From: Cyprinodon diabolis
Taxonomy: Eukaryota; Chordata; Actinopteri; Cyprinodontiformes; Cyprinodontidae
Length of the DNA stretch: 64,000 nt
Assembly: GCA_030533445.1 (NCBI GenBank)
Contig: CM060064.1
Location: 40,393,787 to 40,457,786 of the forward strand
Direction of reading: 5' to 3'
Shown in pieces: positions 22,748-64,000 of the stretch. The position numbers and the translations under genes were made by a program. The notes under the pieces are model-generated. The model was not told where the DNA came from, made no database searches, and saw nothing but the letters and a program-made list of their open reading frames with translations. Positions within the stretch are counted from its first letter, which is position 1, and every line of letters starts with the position of its first letter.

Positions 22748-23028
22748 GTCAGAAACCTTTCCCTTCAAGGAAAAGCCACACAGTCATCGCTGTATGACAC
22801 TGGTATAGCATACAATGCCATAGATGGAAATCGCGATAATGAATGGTCTAAGGCTTCTTGCTCGCACACAAACCAAGACCTCAGCCCCTGGTGGCGCCTG
22901 GATCTGCGCAAAACACGCAAAGTGTTTTCCATTAAAGTCGTCAACCGGAATATGCTTGAACAACGACTACTTGGAGCAGAGATCCGCATTGGAGATTCTC
23001 TTGATAACAATGGCAACAACAATCCCAG
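22748..23028 (+). CDS. F-type lectin exon 4: first part of domain 2
   Basis: Reads NLSLQGKATQSSLY, AIDGNRDNEW, SCSHTNQ, SPWWRLDLRK and VNRNMLEQRLLGAEIRIG. The His of SCSHT lies exactly 27 positions before the Arg of VNR, as the family motif requires, and another Arg follows (EQR). The vicinal Cys pair and Asp found in domain 1 (RGDCCEE) are replaced by a segment one residue shorter (RNMLEQ). The exon's first bases do not fit the phase left by exon 3: one base too many in the AAA at 22753-22755. Confidence 0.83.
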
Positions 23029-23190
23029 GTAGTTTTTTTTTTTTTTTTAAATAACTTGCTTGATTTGTAAAAGGAAAAGGATTATACATAGACTTAGAAT
23101 AATACACTTAATTCATTATGGTTTTCCTTAGATGTAGTTTTAGACTTAAGAATATAGGAATTCTTGGTTATTTTCTGCTTCTTTTGACAG

Positions 23191-23341
23191 ATGTGGTAAA
23201 ATCACACCATCCTCTGGAAACAGTCTTCATGAGTTTGAGTGTGAAGGAATGGAAGGACGTTACGTCAACATAGTAATCCCTGACAGAATGGAGTGGCTCA
23301 CTCTTTGTGAAGTGGAGGTTTATGGCTCCACGCTTGAATAA
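23191..23341 (+). CDS. F-type lectin exon 5: end of domain 2 and stop
   Basis: Completes domain 2 with RCGKITPSSG, FECEGMEGRYVNIVIPD and LTLCEVEVYG, then STLE and TAA. Phases match exon 4. Both loop Cys and the MEGRYV core are intact. Confidence 0.88.
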
Positions 23342-23342
23342 A
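23337..23342 (+). terminator. Polyadenylation signal overlapping the stop codon
   Basis: AATAAA includes the TAA stop. A GT-rich stretch (about 23379-23398) lies in the range of a downstream element, so cleavage around 23360-23370 would give a very short 3' UTR. Confidence 0.5.
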
Positions 23343-23963
23343 GTCTATTAATGGCATTACATTTCAGTCTCAAATTACTCTGCTTTGTGTTTTCTGTGTA
23401 ACTACAGTATGGTTTATATGATATGTTTTTCACACTTTTAATTCAGTTTTTCCACACTCCAATGTTGACCCCAATCTGACAGGTGTGGATGAGGACTCGT
23501 GATTGACATCCTGCTGATGAGCTGATGGCTCATCCCCTTCCATGTTGAATGTTATATTAATGCAGCAATGAACGCTGTTGATTAGGACGGGGGAATGAAT
23601 TGCAATATAATGTCTATTTAAAAAAAATGCAAATCTGGGAACCTTAGATTAAACAAGACTACGAGACAATTGTTTTCTCAGTCCAACCCTTAAAGTTGTG
23701 ATCATATGTTTAAAGGTGGTTTGCTGCCACAAAAAAGCAACGAAAAACTTCCAGCTCACACGCAGAGCAATGAATGCAAGTAGAAGTAAGCACTTTCCAA
23801 ACAAATGATACAGTAAAGTCTGGAAACAACAAACTCTGGACAAGTAATCTTTCAGGGTCATGAAGATACATGTAGATGTTTTACTCCAGTATTAAACATC
23901 TACATGCTTGGGGTTAATGCAAAGGAAAATGGAAATAAAACAGCATTCTCAATATTGGTTTAA
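23342..23963. other. Intergenic, nothing recognised
   Basis: No gene or bounded element up to the TTAA-flanked element. Confidence 0.4.
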
Positions 23964-24479
23964 AGCTACAGTGTGTAATAATTACAGGGATATACAGTCA
24001 GAAATGTAATATATTATACATAACTATGTTATTTTATCATCATCTACGAGCTCAGCCTCTTAACCTTAATATCTGCGTTGCCTTAGAATTCGTTATTTAT
24101 AATTACATAGGAGCGGGTCTCGCAGCCATGGAGGCAGACATCTTTGCGCTACGGCAGCACAGAGCCAACAAACTAGTGATTGCGAGATCGCCAAAATGTC
24201 ACAACGATGTAGAAAAAAATAACGGGTATATTTATTATCTTAAGTCTACATGAAATCTATACCTTACACAGACTAATGAAATACTATCTGTAAAATTATC
24301 TATGTAAACAAAACCTCATCACTTGAGAAGGTAGGTGATGCGGACGTCGTGGAAGACATTTTGTCCCGTAACGCTGTCCCGTACTGTTGGGGGGGGGGGA
24401 GCGGTGGGGGGGAGATGTTCATGTTGCTGCAGTCCGCAGTCTGACCGCTAGATGTCGCTAATAGTTACACACTGTAGCT
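23964..24479 (+). mobile_element. TTAA-flanked element family 1, short copy
   Basis: 516 bp between TTAA (23960-23963) and TTAA (24480-24483), with inverted ends AGCTACAGTGTGTAAT and ACACTGTAGCT. Nearly identical to 49968-50478. Includes a G run and an ATG in a strong context (gcagccATGG) at 24128. No transposase. Confidence 0.85.
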
Positions 24480-24483
24480 TTAA

Positions 24484-25064
24484 AATAATCACAGTTTTGT
24501 TTTTTGGCAAAAAATCCCTCCATTTATTAGAGCGACTGGAAAAAAACAGGGTGTGCCTTTCTGGTACAACACTAGACTGTTTTAAATCATACTAGAAGGA
24601 CTTTAGGAGCCATTTATAGTTGTTGGTGTTTAGGTATGGTTTGTTTCTGGTTTATTTGGTTTGGGTGGTGGTGTTTTGTTTAGGTTGACACACTGACCTG
24701 TGTTTTGCTCTGCCACTGGTGGCGTTGGGGAGGGGGAAGCTATAGAGGTGAGTGGTGAGAGGGCAGAAAGGGTTTGGGTGAGGGGAGGTCATAGGGTTTT
24801 TGCAGCTTTCTTTGACACACAATAGCCTGCGTACACTGGATAAGTTCTGTCATATTCACACTCTCCATAATTACCTCTCCATCTCACTAATTGTACAAGA
24901 CCGCCACTGGGATTGTTTGTTCATTTAGAAATTGACATCAATAAATGGATATCATTCTGTAAGCACGTTAATACCAAGATTCCCCACACCAAGAAGTGAT
25001 TAAAAGGTGGTGGATAGTTGCTGCAACATCACAAGCTACCATAACTTTGCAGACAACACACAGC
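24484..25064. other. Intergenic, nothing recognised
   Basis: Contains a GT-rich, T-poor run near 24620-24790. No gene. Confidence 0.4.
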
Positions 25065-25600
25065 TGTTAGGATAATTATCATTGATGATGTGTGAGTTTA
25101 TTACACCTTAATATTAGCTGCCTGTTGCGTGTTAGAACTGGTGTTTCCAAAATAGTTAATCTAATTAAGACAGTTCTTCTGTCTGGATATACAGTTATAA
25201 TCTTCATTCTGTACGTGGCAAAGATTGGGAAAAGGAATCAGAGCGTTGTCCTTCAGCTAAGAACAAAGTGTAATATTTTGATAAGGCTGGAGCCATGGAT
25301 GTCTGATCATCTGATGTAAAATATGATGATGTGGCAGACTGGAGATGTATAAAATGCCCTCTTCCTGAGAGGTGAGCAGCTGCCTTCTGTAAACTCTAAG
25401 CAACTTCTCTGATCTGAGTAAGATTACAATTTATATCAGAATCTGCTGCCGTGTCTCCTGGTTATTTAATACACGTAAGTTATGAAGTGTAATTTAAAGA
25501 GTTTCTACCGACTGATCTCTTTTCAGGGAAAAGAACCAGTGAGATAGAGCGCAAGGTGTATAGACAGAGCCTATCTTAACAAATGGTGTTTTCCACCCGG
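25065..25600 (+). repeat. Dispersed repeat family E, uninterrupted copy
   Basis: Matches 54545-54596 plus 55899-56365. Shared segments include 'atcattgatgatgt', 'gagtttattacacc', 'gtccttcagctaagaacaaa', 'agcagctgccttctgta' and 'caacttctctgat'. A TATA-like 'gtataaaat' at 25346 and splice-like ends suggest a promoter-bearing unit (LTR or duplicated gene 5' end). The class is not established. Confidence 0.6.
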
Positions 25601-25894
25601 TTACATTACAGTCTCCAGGTGACTATAAAATGATTTAAGTGCTGGGTATATACATAGAAAAAAATAATGCATGGGTGTGCCAACATTCTCTTCAGCTGAA
25701 TAAAAAAAAAAAAAAAGTAATACTTTTCGGGCCAAAATAAGAAATTCAGTAAATACTGCTAGAAATCACCAATTGGACTGGAAATCATGGTGTACTAATG
25801 TCTTCCCCTAAACCTTCAGAAAAAAAAGACAATAACAAAGTCGGCTTCAATCACCTAAAAGACTATTTTCTCAGAGGGAAGTTGAAAAACAATT

Positions 25895-26220
25895 TTGTGC
25901 GTTAAATGCACTCCCTGTCTATTCTCGTCAAAATACTGTTGCAAGTCTATGAATATCTCAATAACTTAGCTCCAAAGTACATAACAGACTAGTTGTCAGT
26001 GAATCATCCATCCGGATCTCTTAGGTCTTCTGGCTTAAATATACTTTGCATACCTTGAACCAAAACTAAACAGAGAGGAAACATTCAGTCCTTATGCTCC
26101 ACTTATCTGGACAATAAAACTGGGCTGAAACTTGCAGTTGCTTTAAATCTAAATTAAAAACACATATGTTTAGAATGGCCTCTGACTATGCTAGCTAAAC
26201 ATAATTTAAGTTTTCAGTCT
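25895..26220 (+). pseudogene. L2-type LINE RT C-terminal relic
   Basis: The broken frame reads LLQVYEYLNNLAPKYITD, then HPSGSLRSSGLN, aligning in order with YKALNGQSPSYIRDL and NGALRSQSA of the LINE at 37.1 kb. Stops and indels are present. Confidence 0.6.
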
Positions 26221-27884
26221 TTCTTATCTTGAATGATTTATTTGATCTAAATTTTTTACTTTTCTCTCCAATTTTTTGTGTTGCCTACACACCACTGCTG
26301 AGTACTTTTCATTTTCTGGTTTTCTCATGTACAGTACTAAATTGTCTCTGATATACATTTCACTCTTAAACTGTTTAGTTTTGTTTGATTCACACAAAAC
26401 CGTAAAATCTTATTTTGTCCTGATAAATGTGCAGGAGGGCTTTATGATTTTGCCCAAAATCTAACTTGTGTGGCTTCACTGTTGCATGGAAAAGTGAAGT
26501 TTTAGTGAGCTCTGTGTATAAGTCATAATCAGAATTGCCAACTCTGTGAAAAGTAAAGTGAAACTTCTTGGCCAGGCATTATCCTCCACCCTACCCGCAT
26601 GATAAATCTAATTTTGCCTGTGTGTGAAATTATTTTTTAAACATTTAAATCGAAATCAATCATCATGTGATGGTTAGATATACAGTCTGAACTTGAAAAT
26701 GGTCTGCACACTGAAAAACTTTGTTCTTCATTTAAGAACTATATTTTTTTCTGTGACATAACTCATTTCAATCAACAGTTTCAAATTAGTCAAAACAGAC
26801 CGCCAACATCCCCACCCCTCATCGGTGGATCATCTTAGCAGGCAACCAGATGTGGCACAATCTGCCCTGCAGCTGTAAAATTGATGCACACCTGCTGACT
26901 GATGAAGTACTTCAACTCTTTGAGTTAGTTGCTAAGTCTTGCTACTGGATGCACTTCAGGTTTTTTTTTTAACAGCAGTAAAATGAGCAGTTAATGTAGG
27001 GGCTATAACTTCGAAATAGATGTATCTATACCAAAAACCAAGTGTATACTAACGTATCACACTAGTAGATTTATATGAATGACAACAATAAAAAATATTA
27101 TAAAAAGCACAAATAAAAACGTACCTGTCTTAATCCATGCTTGCATCCTTTGTGACAGATTTTCATCACCTGGTTGGCTTAAGGATGCTTATGAAAGCTA
27201 GAGGAAATTCTACTACTTCACCTTAACTTTATTTCTGGTAAATCAGACACAAATGTGAACAGGTTTAAACTCAATACTAAAAGTGTTTAAAAAGTGTTTG
27301 CACACTAGATATTTTTTTGCAGATATATTTCATATCTTCAAACTGAGTTAAATAAATCCTAAAATGTGGACTTTATTCAAAGATTTTCCTGTTTTCTGTG
27401 TGTATATGTATTGTATATATATTGTTGAACAGGTGCTGTGTGTGGCCACTTGGAAGAGCTACTAAATTTCTCACCTTTGGATTTGCAAATTAAGTTGATG
27501 TTGGTGAGCTAAAAGTTTTGAGACCATTTAAAAAGGTGCACAGAAGCTTTAACATCCAGAACGCCTCCAGATGAAAAGACAAAATATTGCATTAAGAGGT
27601 TTCATGTAATTTGTCTAATCAGTTTAATATGTATCATATTTCTTCAGAAAGTATTTCTTAACTTTGCATAGCTTAGAGAGAAGATATTCCAGTAACTTTA
27701 AATTTAAGGTAATTTATTCTGTGTTTGCAAAAAAAGTCAACTACATGAGGTGAAAGTTTTCTTTTAAAATGTCTCTATATAGCCTAAAACCAAATAGCAC
27801 GACCAAATTTGAAAAACATCCAGATTGGGCTTTTCTTTTTAAACTGAAAAAGTTTGACAATTATTTAAACACAAAGGACTGCTG
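26221..27884. other. Intergenic, nothing recognised
   Basis: AT-rich DNA. A few short open frames without domains. Confidence 0.4.
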
Positions 27885-28335
27885 CAGTCTCAACGTGGAT
27901 CCGATTTTTAATTCGTATCGGGTTCAGGAATCCGCTATGAATCTCATCTTTTCAAATGCGATCTGTGTGTGAATGGCCAGATCTCATTCATCCAACCTGT
28001 ATGTAACACTCAACAAAGGTCACCAGAAGGAAAAACAACAAACATGTCAGATGATAATGCAGAGAGCAGTCTTTTTTTTTTTTAAGGTTAGGCTAGATGC
28101 TCTCCAGCACTACCATCCGTTTTCATCTGTAAACACAGATCATGCTTGCTTGTGACGTCATCGCGTCCTCTACTACTACGCTTGTGGGAAACAATCTTTA
28201 TGAACGCAATTCACACAGAGATCACATGCAAGTCGCATATATTTGGAAATGTGAACGGCAAAGTAAAAAAATTGGATTTTGCAAAAAACGGAATTGAACA
28301 TGAAGGCCTGCAGTGTGAATAGCTTAGCTAATGTG
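27885..28335 (-). repeat. Dispersed repeat family C, copy 2
   Basis: Reverse complement matches 7860-8345 through the blocks named there. Contains a poly-T run at 28072. Confidence 0.55.
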
Positions 28336-29567
28336 CGCTCGAAATGCTGTTTGAAAAGTATGCCCCTTATGACATCATAAGGGGAAATAAACTGTGCAGT
28401 TTGTAACAGCCTACCAGTCATGATACGGCCTTCATCTATTCTATAATTCTTATTCAAAGCTCCTATGACATCTTTACGAACGTTAACTGACTGTCATGGT
28501 TTTGGGTCGTGGGGGCGTGGCCTTTGGGAGGACGGGTTATGGAAAGCCAAAACGGCTCGCCCAGAGGAGGCCTGAATAAGGAAATTTTTGGTTTATGAAT
28601 TCTGCCTAATATGTGAGGAATTTTCCTTCAAAAACATGCTTTAGGGGACTCATTGTTGATATATTTTTTTTTATAAAAGTAAAACAATGTGGGACGTTTA
28701 AAAATCAACCAAAGTTGTTATTGCTAATATATTGCTATATATTGCTAATAAAAACACACATCTGTCATGAGGTGGAGTACCCTGAATACGTACTTTTAAT
28801 AACAAGACTTCCTTTGGCAACAAACACAATTAGAACAATTTTAAAAGCTAAACATCAGTATTTTTACAAAACAAGTATAAAAAAAGGTTTCACCAGGGCA
28901 GTTTGGAGAAGTATATACATTCATCCCTAAAAAAAAGAAAAGGGAATCTTTCTAGATTACAACAAAAGTAACAAGGTTTAAAATTGGTGGGATCCTTCAG
29001 TAACACTGTATGATACGTAATAGAAAACAGCCTCGGAACATAGAGACATCCTAAAATCTTAAAGTTGCATAAAACTGCGCACACAAATAAATTATAAAAA
29101 TACTGTACTACAGAAAAACAGTTTTGCTGTGCATAACAACAGAGGAAATCTTCTTTTTTTGTCAACTTTGCAAAGAGTATTGCTTCACAGTATGTGGACA
29201 TCACTGACAGAACGCTTACGACTGAAACGACACTTTAAATGAAAACAGGAGAAATAATACGGACGCATCCTTTAAAACAAGGAAGAATCACACCGGAGCC
29301 AAGGTGACGTCTTGGATGAGACACGGTGACACCTTTTGGCTTTCACATGGACCCTGACATGAACACAGTGATGAGTTTGGATCAGAAAGACAAAGAAAAA
29401 AATACGGCATCATACGTATTGGGCAGTGAGGGCAGCCACTGAGTTATGGCGTATAATTTTTTTTAGTGTGTCATACAAGCAGAGACACTGCAGTTTAAGT
29501 TGAGGGAAGAAAGAAAAGAAACAGAAGTGTGCAACCAGAAAAAGTTGGTCTCATCAGTCCAGCACTG
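28336..29567. other. 3' flank of the DPY19-like gene
   Basis: Presumed 3' UTR and downstream region of the minus-strand gene. No canonical AATAAA was found on the minus strand close to the stop; an ATTAAA variant (plus-strand TTTAAT) lies near 28795. No further gene seen. Confidence 0.4.
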
Positions 29568-60591
<31,024 letters not shown>

Positions 60592-62273
60592 CTGATGTAC
60601 ACCGAACACACACATAAAAGAGAGTCAAAATTTTCTCCAAGTTGATTGGTTTGCAGCTCAAGCATGTTTAGAGATGGTCTACCCAAAAAAAATTGTTCTG
60701 GAAGAATATGATCACCTCAGGGTCATAAAAAGCTAACAAAGCTGCAGAGCTTGAGTTTTCCCCATGATGAAGCAACATACTCACTGCTCTACACACTTTA
60801 ACATTTGTCTAACCATCAAACTTTAAAATTATGCAACTTGCAAATGTGAAGTAAGTAGGTTAGATGGCGGCATTTTGTTTGTAGGGGACGCGTCTAACAT
60901 GTGAAACAAGGGTCTCTAACTCTGCTCCTCGAGAGACACTGGCCTGATATCCTTAGGAGCATCAACAGAACTGAATTGAATGCTTAAATTAAATCTTCAC
61001 AATACCTTTAGGTTTAAAAAAGGTCAGGTCTGATCAACTGCACAAAAATTTCTATAGAGCTGTAATTGAGAGCATCCTCTGCCTCAGTAGGACAGTGTGG
61101 TACAGCAACGGCACAGGACAAAAAATTATCTGACTGTGTGGGTCAGTTAGCTATAAAGCAGGTGGACTTGGCATCTGTAGCTGCAGCAAATGTGTTTATA
61201 CAAACATATCACCTTAGGGTGGCTGAATACAAATATATGCTTCACATTAAAAGCTGCAAATATTAGCACCTTTATAATCAGTTCCCCTTAATATTTTCAG
61301 CAGAATAACAAAAAAACAGAGTGAACAGTGTTAAGAGTGTAGTGACTAATAGGCCTCCGTGCTTCAACGCCCTTATGTAGCTGTGAATCACAGAGCAAAC
61401 AGCAGTTGCTCTATATATGGAATAAATACTCTCAGCTCACTGTCGTGTCATTTTATATCACACAAAAATGAAAATGCTAACTGACAGTATTTACAGGAAA
61501 CTAAGGGCAGCTTTGCAGCCAGTTTGTGTAAACACTGTGAAAACAAAGCGTTCACAATAGCCCTGTGGCTTCCACTAATAAGACAGAAGCAGAACAGAGA
61601 CTGCAGCAGCCACACAGAGAGCTAACTGCAGCTTTCCCCAAGGAACACTTTTAAATGGATTCTGAAGCTTTATTTCCTCGTTGTAAACCCCAGACAGCTC
61701 TCATCTTTAAGACCATCAGTGAAACCCTTCATCTTCATGTTTTGTTTTTTTTTTAACCATAAACATCAGCTTTGTATCAGCAAGGGGCTAATTGGAAATA
61801 CAAAAAACACTGAATTCTGTTTCTGGACGCACCGTTTGTACATTGATATCTGTAAATGTGCCTGATCATCATCAATATAGACATCACTCTCTCATTGTAT
61901 CCTTTGGCCAGCTCAATCTGCAGGAATTCAATGCACATCCTGGCCAGTGGAGGTGTGGAATCTTTCAGTGCATTCTCAGACTGTTTTCCTCTCTCCTTTC
62001 AGTGAGATGTATTTGGAAAACCTCCAAAAAGAGGCATCTACAGTGTACCCTGATCAAATACCAATACAGCATGAGAACCAGCTGCCAGTGAAGAACCTTC
62101 CCATGCTCATTTCTGGTGTCTGAATTATGCTTCAGAGACATGAAATCCTTATTTATCTTGGAAATTTAATAGAACAATATTTTCCAGTTTGTTTAGTGGG
62201 ATCTTTCAGGTTTTTGGACATGAAGTTGCATGAAACGTTCACCATCTGTAGCTATGATGTAACAGTGTCCTTA
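60592..62273. other. Intron upstream of visible exon 1
   Basis: No further DPY19 exon was recognised on the minus strand. A hairpin-element fragment ('ctgctcctcgagagacac') lies near 60918. Confidence 0.5.
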
Positions 62274-62654
62274 CCCCAGGCTCACACCGACTCCGGTCTT
62301 ACCGTTGCGGTGCGGTGCCGCAGTGATTCCAAGTCATTAAAAAGACGTAAACCTCTCTCACCGGCTGCTGAGCTGTCCGGCTGCGGTTACCGAGACACTC
62401 CGGCGCTGCAGAAAATTCCGCAAGAAAGCTATCCTTGCGGCGTGCCGGAGCCCTCCGCAACAAGCTCTCGCAAATATCCTTATTTGGGCCGTGTTATCGC
62501 GTGAAGTTAGGTGAACTCAAGTGAACTTCTGTTCTCGCGAGTTAAATCTCCGCAGAGCCGCACCGCACCGCAGTCAAAAGGGCGGTGTGGGGTGTGCGTG
62601 AGTTGCGGTCTCCGTCGGCTCGGTAACCGCACCGGAGCCAGTGTGAGCAAGGGG
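62274..62654. mobile_element. PIF/Harbinger-like miniature element, 381 bp
   Basis: Ends CCCCAGGCTCACACCG and CCAGTGTGAGCAAGGGG, flanked by TTA (62271-62273, 62655-62657). GC-rich, with many CpG, which makes its open frames long but meaningless. Confidence 0.78.
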
Positions 62655-63312
62655 TTACAGTCACTGAGGCTCCTGCTATGAGAAACATCCGGTAACATAC
62701 AGAAGAAAAGGTATTTCTGGTTTGGTGCAAGGGCACGAATAATCAAAGGTTTTTAAGCTAGAAAACAATACAAGAGTTTTGTTAGACTACTTCAACAATT
62801 TTAATTAATCCCGGGGGCTATTTCAGACCTTAATTTCAACTGGGACTTGCTATCACTCTGTCGCTCAGATGCAAAAGAAATTTCCTGCGAACAGAAATAA
62901 AGCAAACATCTCATCAACGGCCGACGAGGGGATCTATGACGGACAACAGAGGGGAGGTGAGACAGCGTTCCGGAACTCAGACAGGAGCAGCAGGAAATGC
63001 CGTCTCACCTTCTCTATGTTGTCCTTACTGGCTCCTATACGCTGGCCGTGCCAATTTCCATCGCTGGCCAAGTAGATTTTAAGCAAAAGCAGATGAGAGG
63101 CGGCGGTTTGCTGGTGCTAACTCAGGAGGAGAACTGCGGAAGACTGGAGAAGTCAGCTGGGCAGACAGTGTGCTTGGGTGGGGATGAGGGGCTGAGCAGA
63201 CTGATTTCTCTGCTTGAGGTAGGACCAAAAAACAGTCCCGCTAGGTCTAAAATAAAAGATCTTTTTTAAAGCGAACCAAAAAGCTGAGTTATACAGTATA
63301 TAGGGCTAGCAC
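62655..63312. other. Intron sequence, unassigned
   Basis: A minus-strand open stretch at about 63008-63105 ends in a donor-like AAG|GTGAG and reads IYLASDGNWHGQRIGASKD, but it matches no family I know and has no convincing acceptor. Not called as an exon. Confidence 0.35.
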
Positions 63313-64000
63313 TAGGGCTGCAAATAACGATTATTTTAAAAATCGATGAATCGGCCGATTATTTTTTCTATTAATCGGACAAAAAATATTTTTTATATTA
63401 ACCTCTTTATTCCAAAATAAACATTTTAGACAGAACAAACAAGCACCCAAGTACAGGTTGCTCATTAACTGCACTGGTGCAATATGAAATATAAATGTTT
63501 GTGTTAAAACTACGCAAACTTACATGAGAAATGTAGCTGTACATCCACAACATATAGGCTACTTTGTTTCATAAAGTGCAAAAAAAGACTTTTTTTTTTT
63601 TTAAAAGCCCCTAAGGGGTTCAAACAACAGGCCCCCCCATTTCAACAAATGAGGTTTTTTTTAGACTAATAGAGTTCTGCCTTTTAAGACAGGAAAGTAT
63701 AACAGTTAAAGTTGCTTCTTGAGAAAATACTTAACCATAGAGATAAAAATAGCCCTGTGATTCAAATTATAAATTGTATTTGGAATAAAAATGAGAGAAC
63801 TAGGGGTGCTAAAAAACACATCCTCCAAAGACAGATATTTACATGGAAATGTGGTATATATTAATTACATATTACTGATCTTGCTGGATTTTATTCTGCT
63901 TTACTTCCATAAATTGCAGGATCTTCTTTACTTTATCTTTGCCAGAAGATTTAAACTTTAAAAGCCTTGCCCTCATAATTTGCAAGTTAATTTATTTATA
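63313..64000 (+). mobile_element. hAT-like element, left end, runs off the window
   Basis: Starts TAGGGCTGCAAATAACG followed by 'attattttaaaaatcgatg' and 'atcggccgattatt' subterminal repeats, typical of a common fish hAT end. The other end is not within the window. Confidence 0.6.

Larger units (their letters stand above)
16173..23341 (+). pseudogene. Tandem-domain F-type lectin gene, disrupted
   Basis: Five coding exons (16173-16236, 17609-17894, 22043-22197, 22748-23028, 23191-23341) encode a signal peptide and two F-type lectin domains, the layout of teleost fucolectins (about 300 residues, secreted, binding fucosylated glycans in innate defence). Two lesions are visible. One is an in-frame TGA at 22113-22115, inside the MEGxYV motif of domain 1. 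The other is a one-base excess near the start of exon 4: the phase left by exon 3 does not match the frame that encodes domain 2, and an AAA stands where two A would keep frame. Domain 1 has also lost key sugar-binding residues and Cys. The remaining exons are well preserved, so the decay is young, or one lesion is a sequence error. Intron 2 holds a LINE of about 3.7 kb. Confidence 0.8.

Noticed and set aside
62127..62504. 125-codon open frame on the plus strand
   Set aside because: Half of it lies in a GC-rich PIF/Harbinger-like miniature element and the remainder has no domain or splice context.
62997..63105. Possible extra exon on the minus strand
   Set aside because: It has a good donor but no acceptor, does not resemble any DPY19 region, and matches no family I recognise.

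Overview
The window is nuclear DNA of a vertebrate, almost certainly a ray-finned (teleost) fish. It is AT-rich, its genes are split into short GT-AG exons, and it is packed with teleost-type repeats: Tc1-like transposons with intact transposases, hAT- and PIF/Harbinger-like miniature elements, L2-clade LINEs and a tRNA-derived SINE. Nothing bacterial, no CRISPR array and no rRNA or true tRNA gene was seen.

Layout. 1-10 kb: no host gene found, only relics and dispersed repeats. 10.2-11.4 kb: a complete 1248-bp Tc1-like transposon. 11.9-12.4 kb (minus): a shortened C-type-lectin-like gene (signal peptide joined to half a lectin domain). 13.2-14.8 kb: a complete 1605-bp Tc1-like element with 200-bp IR/DR termini. 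14.8-15.4 kb: a TTAA-flanked miniature element. 16.2-23.3 kb (plus): a two-domain F-type (fucose-binding family) lectin gene in five coding exons, broken by a nonsense codon and a frameshift, with a decayed L2-type LINE in one intron and a SINE next to one splice acceptor. 23.4-29.5 kb: intergenic repeats.

29.6-60.6 kb (minus): the main host gene, the 3' 17 coding exons of a DPY19-family C-mannosyltransferase (DPY19L1/L2 type). All splice junctions keep the reading frame and the 537 visible residues run to the stop codon; the 5' exons lie beyond 64 kb. Its introns hold most of the mobile DNA. One site is a three-level nest (LINE, then a TTAA-flanked element, then an intact Tc1-like transposon). 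Others are a second near-identical 1248-bp Tc1 copy in a TA array, two nested hAT-like elements, two nested PIF/Harbinger-like elements, and an element carrying the start of a RecQ-like helicase.

The genes form no operon or pathway. The two lectin genes would encode secreted carbohydrate-recognition proteins and both look degraded, while the DPY19-like gene looks fully functional. The most notable material is the transposon stratigraphy: several families have boundaries proven by target-site duplications or empty-site comparison within the window, and one TTAA-flanked family is present in long and internally deleted forms.

Limits: all homology calls come from reading translated motifs, without database searches. 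Repeat superfamilies are assigned from termini and target-site duplications only.
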